Positions 42,401 through 57,400 of a stretch of DNA of 64,000 nt are shown piece by piece. Position numbers and translations under genes: made by a program. The stretch spans positions 49,333,248 to 49,397,247 of the forward strand of contig CM019216.1 in NCBI GenBank assembly GCA_009741485.1. The letters are read 5' to 3'. The DNA is from Malurus cyaneus samueli. Taxonomy: Eukaryota > Chordata > Aves > Passeriformes > Maluridae. Below the pieces are notes generated by a model. It was not told the origin of the DNA, made no database searches, and saw only the letters and a list, made by a program, of their open reading frames with translations. Numbering within the stretch: the stretch's first letter is position 1; the number at the start of each line of letters is the position of its first letter.

Positions 42401-45400
42401 AAAATTGTACAGTAACTACAAGGTTATTATCAATCACTTTTAGCTCTGCAGTGGCGCAGGAGAGAGGACAGATACTGTAATAGGCTCTCTGCTGAGTACT
42501 TTTCATTAATAACTCTGTTTTCTTACAGTCTTGCACATCTCTTACTCCCAATGGCTACTTTTGTCTTTCTTGTGATAAAAGTAGGAAAGTCAGCCCAGGT
42601 TCAAGAAAATGCACCAGGGTGAATGTTGCTTTTCCTCTCCTGGACCAAAAGCCTTATTTAGTTATTTATTATTTTGTAGAAATGTATCACATGGACATCT
42701 CACAAAATCAAGCTGTATTTTTCTTTTGCTTGGTAATTATTAGGTCACAGCCCTAAGTGGAAGACAAAGCCAAACCAAAGGTCTGTAGCAGATTTCCAAT
42801 ATAGGCAGGTTTTCCGTTACTGAACATGGTAACTTTACAAAGGCATGAAATCAAGAGGCCAGGCAAATCCCAGTCTTAAACAATTGATTGGATTTTAACA
42901 GTTAATGAATACATAGAGGCAGAAATGGTGTCACATGCTGTGAAAATGGCTTTATCAATGAAAATCAATTTATCAATGGCTGCAAAGTAATTTAAAGGCT
43001 GAAAGCAGTAGTATGGAAGAATAGGCTTTGTTCTTTGTTAAAATAGCTTCTTTTGCCCATCTCAACATTTTCCTTTCAATATTACCCCTTTAAAAGCATT
43101 TATTTCCTACCTGAACAAAATTATTCACTTCAGACAGTCCTCTGAGTCCAGCTCTCTCATGGAATTCAATGTTTCGTGCCAGGTAAACACTAACACATAT
43201 TGGCATAAAAGAGTGTCAAGGATTTTGCTCCAGAGGAGAGCTAAGTACAGTGGTCAACTGCCACAGCATTTCTTCTTACCTGCAGGAATTTCGTTTTTCC
43301 ACAATAAAGGCAGGAGGAAAGGGTTCCAGGAGAGTAAGGTAGCAAATTTATTCAGTACAAAAGTAAGGGTCATTCAAAAAAGAGCTGTCTGGTGATTATT
43401 CCCAACTCTTTCAGAATTATTTTGCAAAACTTATTCCTAATATTATTTCACAAGGCTATTTAAACACAGAACTTCTTCCTAATCCTTGGTGGAGATATAT
43501 AGGGACACATTACAAACTCATGACAACTACATCCTTAAAAATACTGTGGTTGCTGGGAATTCATTTTGTAGGCTTTACGGCAGACCTTGTATCTGGGATC
43601 TCAGTCTGTTTTCTTCCTAAAAAACTAAAGAGAAAAAGTTCTGCCCAGAGATTTAGCTCAGGACAAAACAGCCTGCTAGCAGAGAAGCCTGGCCACTAAC
43701 CTGCTGAATGACTGCAGGCAAGTTGTCTGCTGTCCATTCCCTCTGACAGTTCTCTATCTATTTAGAGCATAAGGAGATCTGCTGGGATTGCCACTCACTG
43801 CAAAGTGTTTCTGCAAGGCTCAGACACCTCCAGACCCTCACTCCACGTGAGCCTGTAGGTGATATGATGACTGTAAACATCCTTACAAGGGATCTTTACC
43901 ATCACACCATTTCCTGGTGGAATTTCATCTCGCCCAAATATCCTACTCTTATTTTCCAGTCATCAGCCAAGGTAAGTCCTCGGGGGTGAGAAGCTCTCTG
44001 GCTGCCTGGAAACTGAAGCTATGGAGAGCTGCAATAGTGTTAAAATACCTCCCCAGAATCCTTCTAGCCAGCAGTAGCCTTTTGTTCCCATCTCTTTTCA
44101 TATAACCCTTATACAGTTCTCTCTGTTCAGCAGCATGAAAAATGTGGAAAAAAAAATCGAGTTTGCCTTAGTCTTGACAAAACAGGCATGTGAACACATC
44201 ACAAATATTGATATATTTATAAAATATATTTTGAACATAGAATGATGGAAACCTTCTAAATGAAGCTGAAGTCTGAGGTCAGAAAACTTCCCCTAAGTTA
44301 CGATTAAGGGTGTGAAGTTGAGTTGATTTGCATATAGTCAGCCAATAAAGAAAATCATCTCCAACAACCACCTTTTTTATAATAAAAATTGGTATCTTTA
44401 CATAAAAGTGCTCATCAGAACCCCAACATCTTAAACCCACTAAAAAAATTTAAATCTGATTCCTCAAAACAAAGAGCTGCCTTTTGTGAAGGTTGTCCCT
44501 GTGGTCTGGTCACCATGACAATAATCACCAACCTGCTCCCAGCGTTATCCGAGGCACAAGGGGACCTGTCTTGGGTGAAATAAGCAGAATGCAGTTCAGT
44601 GTATTCCACGGGGCCCTATGGCAGGTAAGCATTGATGAATTTTGAGATTAAATGGCAGGCACAGAAACAACTGTTAGTAAGCAACAGGATCAGTTCATAG
44701 CTTGCCTCACTGCCCATAATATCTTTTCAGACCACAGGATTTCAGTTTCAGCTACATCAGCTATAACACCAGCCTTAACCTTGATACAGGCTATTTCTGC
44801 AGGTTTATTTTTTCCTCCCCAGATGGCGAGCTCTTTCAGCAAGGCTCATCTCTTCTTCACTGCTTGCAAACAAGGCAGCCCTCTCATGTTTAGCAACGTT
44901 TACGTACATTCATGATGGTCCTGCTGATTTCAAATTAATTTTGCCACAAGGAAAGGCTAATGTGTGGCATCAGAGCTGGAGCAGAGCTACATGGAAGCAT
45001 GCCTCAGGTACCACTAAGGCAAATACTGCAGCAATTAATGCAGAGAAAACTGACTGCAGAATACAGAACACGGCTTTTATGAAAGTACTAACAGGAGGCT
45101 TGAAAAGTACAAGCACATCAGCTGTCTTAATCGCAGGGTTCCTCTGAAATTAAGTGTCCCATTAATGGTTACGTGTCCAGTGTGCAGGTGAGACTGTTTG
45201 CAAATCCATCACCATTCAGACAAAAACCCCAGGGTGAAATTTTGTGCTGCGCAACAAAAAAATTACAGCTGAGGAAGGGGGAGCTTCGATGGCTTGAAAC
45301 AGCCTTCTTATCATCCAACTTTTAACTGTCCCAGGAGCTTCAGCTACCATCGACCTGTTTAATGCCCTGCTACCTCATTTTTTACCAAGGGCCTTCAGAA

Positions 45401-48400
45401 CAGAGAGAACATTGCAATGCAGTGCAGGAGCTACTGTCCAAGGATGTGTTTATTTCAGTCAGATGTAGTGAAGAAGGCATGCTCAATAGAGGAGAGATGG
45501 GAGACAGAAGACAGAACAAAATTAGGAAACTGAAGAGCAGCTGTTCAAATTAACTCATTGCATCTGTCTAAAGTCATACAAAAAGATATAATTTCACCCA
45601 AGAGCAAACCTTCCAAATGGCAATTTATTTTCTAGAAATAATTTAATGACACACAACTACTTGAGTGCTGGTACTTTACATACAAATAAAAATGGCAAGT
45701 CCTTGCACTTCAGTGTTGTCATCTAAATTAGGCTTTTGAGACCAAGTCCTCTGTGGATATAAATTAGCATAGCTCCACTAATGCTAGAGGAATTATTTAT
45801 ACACCAGAAGGGGAAATAGTATAGGGAAAAGACATTTTTTGACTATAAAACACTAGCTCAGTCCTGATTGTTTTTATTTAAATTATTAATCCTCTGGGCA
45901 TCTCCAGTGAATAGATTTTTCAACATTTGTAGATCTGGAGAATTCATATATAGATTCACAAATTGATAGGACAAGCCTTTTAGCTTTCAAAAAGATGAAG
46001 CACAGGGCTAAACAGTGTAGGACAAGGGAATTCTATAACCAAGGCTTCTTATGCAAAACTCCTGCAATTTTGGCTTTAAAGGCCATAAATGCCAACAGGG
46101 AAAAGGGTTATAAAAAATAGATATGCCCACATTTAAAGAAAAAAGTTCCTTTACTATTAACTATTGTCAGAGCCAGTGTATTCTCTGAGCTTTCAGTTCC
46201 CTTGGTGGAGAGCTTAAACCTTTCTAAAGAGAAGTGACAAGCAGTAGAGCATGCTCCTCACGCCACTGGCATGTGCTGTTGGTATCCACATATGGGGTGT
46301 AATCCCCTGCCTGAATGCCTATCAGTCACAAAACAGTGGCAAAAATTTAACTCTTTTTTTAAAATAATAAGATTTAAATCCTTTAAAAAAAAATTAAAAT
46401 GGTGCAAGTTACAGCTAGAAGGAATTGATCCTCTGAACTGTCAGAGAACCCAAGACACTGCACATCAAGATCAATTGATCTTGAGATTGATGGACTCAAT
46501 CACATGGCTGCATTCACATGGCCTTGGAGCCGAAGTATTTGTTCTTTGCTGCAAATTTCATTTTTCTATTCATTTTTCTGTGGTACATTGATGGTGCTTC
46601 AAATGTGATACAATATTGTTTTGTAGGTTAGGCAGTTTTCTTTCTTTTCTTTTTCTTCTCAGAAGACATTAGGTAATGGTACTTTTACCCACTGATGTGC
46701 ATCAAGACAATTCTCTTGTGAAATGTACCTTGGGAGTGTTGGAAAGCCAACAACTGTGCTCCTATTTTCTCACCTCTAATTCCATTTATTTCAAAGTACT
46801 GCTGCTGCATTCCCTCTTCTCAAAGCATGTATCCAAATGGGCCACAAAAAGCAAATAAAACAAAAAAGGTGATGTTAAAAAGACACATTAAATTATTTAA
46901 AGAGAAAAATGTTTGTGATAATAGGAGGTTAGGTTCTGAACAGAGGCATTAGCACGGGCTCTGCCCTCTGAACTTCTACTGAATATGCTTTACTGGGAAC
47001 GTTTTACTTGTTTGCTGTGTTCTGAAAGTGGAATGACAGGGTTGTTTTTCCAGAATGATCAATTTATTTAACAGGGATTTTATATCACCCTTTTTATTGT
47101 AAGGTGTAGAACATAACCTAAGTGGCTAAACAAAACTTCACATCTGAGTAAGATGAATATGGCATTTATTATTAGACTAGGCAATAGTGAATAAAATTCG
47201 AATGTGAAAAGCTGTGCTTTTTATGGGTTTGGTTTCTTTCTTTGAAAGAGTAGAGGTGGCATCTTTCCTTAACTCAATAACCTTCTAAATATAATGAAAA
47301 TAGACGCACAAAAGTGTTCTTAGTGGTTGTATTTCAGTAGATAGTTTTCTTCGATTTCAAAAAAAATTTCCTGTCCAAGATTATCTGTGTTTAAACTATG
47401 ACTCCATCAGGCAAATTCATAGAAAAACCATTTACTATATTTTAGACAAGGGCTCCCAGTATTGGTACGGTGTTTTTTAAAACATAATTCTCTATAAATT
47501 CAATCTATTCATATCTATCTGCCAGATGAAAGAGAAAAGTTAGCAAACTAAAAATCAAAAGGCAACATGAAAGAGAAATAAATTTATTTGATTGCACCTA
47601 TTAATGAAAATATGGATCTTGTGAGATTGGTAGGTGGGGACACATTTATTAAATACCGACGAAATAAGAAGAATTTCAGTACAAAATTATTCTGTGGATG
47701 ATTTAGTTTATCTGCCATTGAAAATTATCTGGGACAGAAGTTTAATATAGTGAGATGCTTGTGTAATAAGCATGAATGAAATGGATTCATAAAATTCCAA
47801 AAGAGGAGAAAAGCTGAAAAATTATGTGCATCTGTCATGCTACATTAATAACATACAGTGAGAAGGGAGAGAGGGAGAGGGAGAGGGAGAGGGAGGGAGA
47901 GGGAGAGGGAGAGGGAGAGGGAGAGGGAGAGGGAGAGGGAGAGGGAGAGGGAGAGGGAGAGAGGGAGAGGGAGAGGACCTATTTGCAGATTGCTCCAATT
48001 CATGTACCAGTGAGGAATGGAAAACCATGGCACATGTATATGTTTAAACTATATGTTTATGGCAAGACTACAAATAATATGCTTTTCTGCCAATGTATAT
48101 GGATTTTCCACATGCAAATGTAATTAAAATTTTCTTTGTCACACCAAAGTTACTAAAAACTTACTGAAATTGTTTATTTCTTTAATTCAAGCTGATACTT
48201 TACATCTTCAGCAGTAAAGACAAAGTCTTCAAAAATCCCCATTATTCACCTTGTTGTAAGAGAGGCATGGGGTTAGCTGTGGGATTAGACTGTCAAAATA
48301 AACAATTTTCATCTTTGTGACTCATTGCGTGTGCACATGTTTGCAGAGGGCAAATGACAATTCCACAATTCCAAGGCATCAAACAAAGAATCGACCACTA

Positions 48401-51400
48401 ACCAAAGACAATCTGTTTCAAATAAGAGTTTGGAAAAAACTGCAGCTGTTGCCTACGAGGAGTCAGTGTTTCTCACATCTCTGAAACAGGAATGGATCTT
48501 CTCACCTGTGCCTCTAGTTCCTGTTACAAAAAATGCTACAAAAGCAAAGGTGTGGGTGAGAACAAGCTCTGTTAGAGATCTCAGAACCCAGCGTGCCCTT
48601 CAATTTCTGTCTCTGCAAGAGCTGTGGAAACAGGGCAACTAGCTTACCTTTGAATTCTTACTTTGTCTCTTTGTCCAGAAAGAATTTGCACGACAATGTT
48701 TAGTTTTACTAAGAAAAGCAAATCTGAGAAACACAAAAATTTCCCAGCCATAATAAATAATTCTGTTTAATGTTTACTTTCATAATTTTTTTTTTTCTGA
48801 AGACACTTCTACTTCAGTAGGAATGAAATGTGCACAATGGAAAAATATGGATCCTCAGATCTCTGTCTCGGGGATTGACTTGTAAATTAATTTATACTTA
48901 TGCCTGCTTCTAGGAAGGAACTAACTTCATCCTTGGTATGGATATGGCCAAACTTCCAGACCCCATGAGATTCCTGAACAAGGCTGACAGACTGGCACAT
49001 GCTTCCTACCTGGGAGAGCCAAAAAGGCAAACACTGGAGCAGCTTGTAGGCTGGGGATGAAAGCAGTTGTCTGAGAATGTGGGTTTTTCTCCAGGTTATA
49101 GGTTTCTGAACAACATAGGGACACCTAAACCTCAGCCTTCCTTGCCAAAGCACCTCCTTCTTAACCAGAGCTGCACCTCATCCCTCAGACCTTGTATCTG
49201 CACAACTTTGCAGAGTCCAAGTTCACCACATCCATGGCCCCATGGGTGCTGATGGGCATTGTGTGTGCAACAGCCATAAAGTGGTGACCCTTTCCCTGCA
49301 CGATGCACTAAATAAGCACAGCCCTATTGTGAAAAGCATATTTATCGTTCACTTTGGATTAATTACTGTGCCACCGCTGGAGTTCAGCTCTAGATGAAGG
49401 CACAAAACTGTACATCACTGTGTGTACCCATCCACATGCTCCACAGGTCTCTGATTACAGTCAGGGAACCTCCACAATGCACTTACAGAGTGATCCAGCT
49501 AACCACAAAGTGTCTGCTTGTCTCTCTAGGTGCTGCTAAGAGTACAGACCAGAGTGTTAATTTACACACAGAGGTGTAGCTCACATCTCTAACATGTGGC
49601 TACCGAAGGGAAGGCACCTCTCTCTGTAGCTGTGCTCTACCAGGCCATTCATCGCTGCAGCACGCTGGCCCAGCTCCCAAGAGACACGCATGACATTGTG
49701 CTCTTCCCAAATAAATATTACAAATTCACACTTCTTGGAAGACATTTCCATTCCATTAAAGCAAATGGAATTGTGTTGCCTTAAGCCACCTTCACACGTC
49801 CCACGAGGTCCATCTATCCCAGGACAGACGGTTTAAGACAGGACATGCACCAAAATGTAGACACAGTGGAAGAATTGAACAAACAGCAGAGCAGTCGAAA
49901 GTGTGCTTTTAGTATGGGTTTCAGAAAGGAAACAATTTAGCACTGTCTGTGACTGAAGTCTGCTAGAAAAACTAATGCTCTAAGTCTTCATACCAGAGAG
50001 GAAGTTTTGTGGTTACATCTGAATGACAGGAGGTGTTGAGAGAAACCCGAGCACAGCATTTTGGTTAAGGGTGCATACAATGTATAAACACATAAAACAT
50101 TTGTAGAGGGTTTTTTAAATCAACAAATTAGTTCCTCAGAGTGTCATGTTATTACAATTGTGCTGTACCTGCAAACAGGGCAAGAAGTCAAATTTACATT
50201 TGAAAATTGCAAATACAAATTACATTTGTACATCTAGAAATGTATTTACATTTGATAAAGTTATGAAAAATGTGATGGCAGTACTTGGCAATGTGTCTTC
50301 TGAAATAAGCTGGAAGTTCCCATTAATTTGAAATTGTTAGCATAATGGTTTATGCAGTTAGGTATCAAATCTCTTTTTTGTAATTACAGAAGAGATCACA
50401 ACCAGCAAATAAAGAAATTGTGTTTAGGTGCTCAGGAAAAACAAATTAGTTTAATCTACAGTCCACAGACATTTGAGAGCCATATGTTACTGTTGCCTTT
50501 GTTATTTTTGAAAGCTGCTGTGATTTATTACACTAAACATATAGCAACAAATTGAAAACATGGATTAAAATGTCTCCTACTTGACCTTTTCAGAGCTATC
50601 CCATGAATATAAATATTTATTTTATGCATTCAACAGCTGCTGATCAAGTTATATGCTTTGAAAAGTATTGTTTGAATTATTATTCCACCATCCAAATGAC
50701 ATAGTTCCACAACAAATTTTATGTGTATTTGATGCTAATAGGCACTTTACAAACCATTGCATTACCCCCACGAACTCACACTGCAAAGTGGTTATAGAGT
50801 CATATGATTGGCTGTTACTGGGTGATCTTTGCACTATAACAGTACAAGAAATCCCCTCTGACATCAGCTCTTCACCTGAAGCAAAACTTGGCTTCTATGT
50901 ATTCATTCAGAGAGCATAAATCAGTGAGCTACTGTGAGTAAAAAAGGAATGCAGAACAACAAAAGCAAAACAAGCACTTTCCACTTTCCCCTGGATTTTC
51001 ATTCCTGTTCACATTTGTAACACTCTTATTCTTAGCCTTGCCCTTACTTCTCTCAGGTGCTGCAAATCTCAGCAAAGTCTTGAGTTGTCTCCACTTGGCA
51101 TAAAGCAAAATAAAAGATAGTGCTAAACTACTATGATTGAAGACAAATAATAGAAGAAAACATATTGTCTCAATACAGTTACAAAATTCTGGTGTGGATT
51201 ACAACCTATTCTCCCATCTGTGCCTCAGTTGGTTGAGCCATGGAGGGAGAAAAGATTATTTAATCGTTTTTCAGTAGGATCAAGCACACAACCAGCAAGT
51301 CTTTACACTCATGCAAAGAGCTCCTGATGTTACCAGATTTTTTACTCTGTGTCCTGCAAGGCTGTGAAAACTGTCTGGTGTCTCTCTACTGGTTAGCATT

Positions 51401-54400
51401 ATAATACTCACTAGAAAACTACTCTAAGTTCCCATTTACTGTAACTACACCAGTCTACCAGTGAACAAGAACACCTTCTGGGAGTTATTATTTCAGCTGC
51501 CCTCAAAAAGGGATTTCTATAAAACTTTTTTTAATTAGAGTCCAAGTTTTACACAGCCCGTGGCTTTTGTGTCCTTCAACAAATTGTGACCTGCACAGAA
51601 GCACCACCTCCCTCCGTCACACCCGCAAAATTAGGGCCTCCAACACACATTTTACAGATCTTGCCCACAGAGTGTCTTCTAAATGACATTTATCTGACAC
51701 ACTTTTCCAAGAACTTTCAGTCTCAGCCTGAATATTCATCTGCTTTGACAACCGCCTCAGCTGCTTTTGCTGTCTCTGGCCTTGTTTATAAAGATATTGC
51801 GCAGTAAGTTAGGAAATGAATTTACAACTCTTTGCCACAAACTCTTTCTGCAAACACCCCTACAGCACACCAGATTGCCTTGGTTTGGAGCAACTTAATC
51901 TCCTCTTAATGCCACGTGAAATATCTAATACTTCCTGCAAGCTGAGTAACCACAAAAGAGGGCATGCAGAAAACCGAATTAGCTGTAAATTCACAGCTGA
52001 ACACACTACTTTATGTAGAAAAGCCAACTATTTCAGTTAATTCTCTGCAACTAGGTCTTGGTGATGACACACCAGCATCCCTGAGAAGAAGTTTCATTTG
52101 CTCTTCCTGCTTTCACTTTCACTGTCATGACTGTGGAGCTGGTGTCTAGTCACTGAGAGAATCTTATTATGGTAACATCCAAATGTGACACACAGCAAGG
52201 ATTAAAGTGTTATCCAACTTGTAAATGCATAAGCAGGCTCCCTGGAAACAGAATTCAGACTGATATTTTCATTTTCAAACCTGTATTTTTCTCCATCTGA
52301 GCAGTCAATGGAGCATCTTCCTTTCTAAGTGAGATCCAATTATAATGAGAGCTTGGATTGACAGGAAACATTATTATAACTGAATGAGCTGTCAAATCCA
52401 TGATTAATAAGGTTTTTCATTTAGGTTCAACAATAGCAGCATTAGACTACTGCCATATTATTATTCAATAACTCATAATATTCATAAGAAGGTTTATTTT
52501 CTGTTTCAGAGGGTAGACTGAGATGTTTCACATTCAGCTATTCATATGGGCAGAAGCGGTTTCAATATTTCATGAGATGATTTTATCTCTGTTTTTTCTG
52601 AAGATGCAAACTAATGAAAAGCCTTATGCAAAATCTAAGCCTGCTGCTTGAGGATTTAGTTTCTGTTTTCCTTCTAGCTCCCATGTTTTTGCATCCATAT
52701 TCCTATTGCTGGAACCATGAGAACAGAGAGGGAGTATGAACAGTGTAGGAGGTTGGTAGCCATCAACACCACACATCAACAAATGTTGATGATATGGAGT
52801 AAAAGCAGGAGGCAAACCAAGACCTCTCTGGTCTGTGTGCTCAACAAGGCACAAAGAACAGATAAAGTGCAGGGATTTCATCTTAACCACCATGTATGTG
52901 TGTATATGGTTGGCTCAAGGAGCGCAGATTTTTTTTTTTTTTACATTACGCTACTTTTCTTTTTTATATAAGAGACAACGAGGGCAGGATAGTTAGGAAT
53001 TAGAATATTCACAAGAGGAAAATAAGATGTTTAGAAAGAAAAGTCCTTACCCTCAAAAAGGTCCTTTTTGTAACAAAACCGCAATTCCCTCCATCCTACA
53101 TAAGTTCTGCTTTCCCATCCCATTTCACAGTTTGATAGAATGTAACTGGATATTCTGCTTTTCTGTTTCACTAGTTCTCAATTTTGCCTTCCTGGCTTAG
53201 CTCCTTAATCTGCTCTTCCACCCAAACAGAGGTGCTGCTCCATCACTGCAAGTAGTATAAATGATACGTCAGGTGGATTTCAAAGAATAACATTTTAGTC
53301 TGGCATTTATTTATACATCATCAGCTATGTCTCACGACTTTTTATACAAGTATGATCTATCAATATATATTAATATTTATATTTATTATTATATATATAT
53401 ACACACACACACACATATATACATAACCTGTGCTGTAGCTATTTCCCCATTTTCTTCCCTTGCTGACACCTTTCATACTTGCACAAACTAGCCTTTAACG
53501 TGCAACCCTTAGTTTAATGTTATCATCTGTCAAAGTCCCACAAAGCTAGGGAAATTTGTGGAGATGTTATAAGAAACATCTGAGTTTCCATCCATAATTC
53601 TTTATGTCTAGAAACTCAACGCTGCCTTCTGTAAGCCAGCAGGTGAAGACAAGGCTAAAGACACCAGCTATACCACAGCAGATGAAGAAGATGAGCACAA
53701 AGACAAGTGTCTATTATTTGAATAAACTCTGAAGTGGTTAACAAAAGCCTGATCTCTCAAAGTTGTTAGTGAGCCTCAGGGTTAACACCTTGCTGTGGCA
53801 TAAGTTCTTAAATAAGTTATTCTTTCTTGTTTCTTCCTCTTTTGAATACACACACTTCAGAATCCATCTGTCCTAGACAACTGTCACTTGTTTTTTTCTC
53901 CTTCTTTTGTATACTAACTTCCAGCTAAAAATTTTTAAACAAGGCCATAATGTACTAATATCTAGCCATTCCATTTTTTATATTATTTTTTATGTTGTTA
54001 CTGTTGTTCCTTTTGCAATAGCCAACACACAAAATGCTGCAGACATAGAAAAATTACGTTTGTCTATACAAGTATTCAAGATGGGAAAATGAAGCATCGT
54101 GTCCCATTTCACAGACAGAGGAGACAGCTACATGAACAAGTTGCCACCTAGTAAATGAGCGTGGATTTACAGCTCATTTAATACTCCATGGCAACTGTCT
54201 GGGTGGTTACTGCTCCAGAGTAAATGCGAGGTGGCTCTGACCCTTGCTGAAAGTGAGGCAATGTATCTTGCATTTACCTGAGCTTTAAGCATCCATATAA
54301 AGTAACTAATGAGCTGTAAACCCACACTCCCTCTTCACACCTGGCAGTTTCTCCATGTATCCGGAGGCAATGATATTTATGTGATTTGCCTGCGGTCACT

Positions 54401-57400
54401 GAAGCAGCATTTGACAGAAGTGGCCATGCAAACCAGTCCTACTGAGCTCCTGTGAAACCCACTCCTCACACGGCTAGAATTTTCTTGTGGAGCTGCTGTT
54501 CAACTGCTTGGCACATTTCCCTTTAAATGACAGTAATTCACAAGCAAACTCAACCACTTTCTCCTCATTAATACTGCAGAACATGCATTTACCACTTATG
54601 CAAAACAGATGGATCCCTAAAAGTAGCTTCCAGATACAGCTTCTTCATTTCACATATAAAATGTTATTTACTTTTTCAAAGACTCTTAAAGTTTAAAATT
54701 GATGCTTTGGGAATAGCCTTATCCTGGTTTATTAATCAGATTTCAACTCTAGGTAATTAAGAGTCCAAACTAAAGCAGGGTCTAAACAGTTCATCACCAA
54801 CATTATCCATCAGGGTGGTCCAGGGCATGCCACGAACTAGCAAGGAACTTTTTTTATTTTCCTTTCTTTTCTCCAGTGACTCCTATCAAGTGACCCTCTA
54901 CTTAGGCTCCATCACACTAGTTCAGGTAGACCACTAATCCAAGCCACTGCCCACAGTCACTGCAAGCCTGGGATCCCTGCTTTGGTTTTTCAGTGGCACT
55001 ACAGGAATGACAACAGACTTGAATACCCTGTGCCTCTTTAATCCCCTTGTAATACTGTAATAAAAAAAAAAAAAAGAAAAAGAAAATATAAAAGAAAATC
55101 TGAACCACTGCATCACAACTTATTGCCATCACAACATCACAACATTTGCTAGTAAAGTTATTTCATGTTCTGAGGCAAAACAATTTGTTTTAGGAATAAA
55201 TGTTAAACACTTCCAGTAAGTTCAGTGTAAATGATATGCCTTTATGCATAAAGAAGAAAAATGAATTTTTGTGGTAGAAACAATAAATACATTTTTTTAG
55301 CCCTTAAAATCTCTCTCATCATGCTTTTTTATGCCATGTCTGTGGACTAACACATTCAAAAAGTAAAGAGGGAAAGCCCAGGACTTGAATGGTCATTACA
55401 AATGTTAATGGATTTGAGTTTCTGCACAGGACTCTCTATTTCTTGATAATCACTCAACTCCTCACTGAAACGTCTCTGGAAAATGTGAGCCATCCCTACA
55501 GGTCTTTTAGGATATGACTCTGCTGTCACAATGACAGCAGTTTTTTAATTTCTTTTCAATGGGGCACGTATTTCAAAGCATAATCCCAACCTTCTGGGCT
55601 GGTTTCACTTCCAGATTGCTCAGCTGACAGTACTGCCAAAGCTTCAATTTCATGAAAGAATGCATAATGTGCATGGGCAATATCAGTGCTGTCTCTTGCA
55701 CTGACCACATACAACACTTAAGTGACTTTGGTGAAGATCCTTCTTTTTTTTTTTTCTCCCATCTTTTTTTTAGCAGTGGCTGTAGCAACACTACTTGATT
55801 ACACAGTGCCTGTAAACATCCCTGGGCTTTGTTTCAGCCTGTGCCAATTTAGTCTTTCCCACACAGTTCCCAGGCATGATCTGGGGGTTAGAGCACCCCA
55901 GGGCACTCTTCCACACACAAGGATACTGGAAGGGTCACTAGCACGGACAACAGCCACCCAACATCTAATGACCTTCAGAGTCCAGAAAAGTCCCTGAAGG
56001 TGTTTGAGCAGGGATGGAATCAGAGAGCCTGGGAGCTGCCCAGAGCTCCAGCAGCTGGCTCTGTAGGATCCTTGGGAGCTGCCAGGCAGGTCACTGCCAT
56101 TGCTGCAGACAGCACTGCAGGAGTGTGGGGTCTGTGCTTCCTGCTGGGAATTTGCTGTGGTATAGATTATCTCTGGCCAATTTAAACTGGAAAACTCTTT
56201 AGTGACTTCCAAACAGATCAAAATACAGTCCAGGTAGTGCTTCAACAGCTAGCTGTCCATAAACTTAATTTTCCAATTTTCTTGCTGTGAGGAGAAGGGC
56301 AAACAATAAAAAGCATCCTGCAGAACAATCTTGTGGGAAAATCAGGCTTCTTGGAACCCCAGTTGAAAAAAAAAAAAAAGACATTTCTGTGCCCCCCACT
56401 CCCCAAATTCTATTTTTGGAGAGTTATTCTGCTGCAGTGCTTCCTTGAATTTTAGGTTTATTCTTCTACTTTTTTTGTTCTGCCTCGTAGTTATACACAA
56501 TTATATGATTTTGTTATGCTATGTGTTGTATTATGCTATGTACTTTCTGTGAGACAGGAAAAAAATGTGCCAGCCAATTCTTGCCTTTTTGACATCAATG
56601 GCTTTTGGCTCCCACACTGTGCTCATGATTTTCCTTCTTATCAGGGGTTCCATATTTTCATGTGGTTCAATTTTTTATTTCTTCTGGGCATCCTCTTTAT
56701 TTTTATATTTCTTTCCTCTTTGTTCTCCAAGTAATTCATTTTTAGCTCTAAATTAAGCAATTTGCTTTTAACCAGTTGGCATTTTCATCAGTCAGCATAT
56801 CCAAATGTTCATCTGTACCTTCCTTAATTCCATGTACTCTATCAGCATTTCCTGTAGCACTAATGCCTTTCTGCAATGAGACTTACACCTCAGACTGCCC
56901 TGCTGGTTCTCCAGGCAATTATGCACTGCCTGTCCTTCTGGCAGCCACTCTGCTCTCTCCCCTACTGTATTTCAGTTTCGAGGCTGACATCAAACCACAA
57001 TAAGTGCCTACTGCAGACTCGATGATTCTCTGTGGAAATTTTAAGCTTTTAGTATTGTTTAAAAGAAAAAGAGGTTAGTGAGAATATCAGGAAAGCTCCA
57101 GTAATTTATTCGCTGGGGCTTTAGGGTTTCCTGCTCCTCTAACTCCGTCCTGTTAGTTCATGCAGGATCCATAGAGCACCCAGCAGTCCTGGTCTCCAGC
57201 CAGGGTTGCTTGGCTTCTTCTGCAAAAAACACCAGGATGGGAAGTGGGATGGCACATGTGTAGGCTTCAGCCCAGTATGGTATCAGGATGCACAGAGGCT
57301 TTCCAGAAAATGCTCACACACCTCCATATCCAAAGGCAGCTATAAGGATCTCTGCAGCAGAGCATCAGTACAAAGCCTGCAGCTTGGATTGTCCAGAAAA

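Noticed and set aside
47824..48123. Frame with repeated EG and ER residues
   Set aside because: It is a translation of the GGGAGA satellite and not a protein.
55799..56245. 148-codon - strand frame
   Set aside because: It is a GC-richer stretch with a chance open frame and no recognisable motif or conserved residues. I also considered a CR1 remnant here but could not match the diagnostic 3' blocks.
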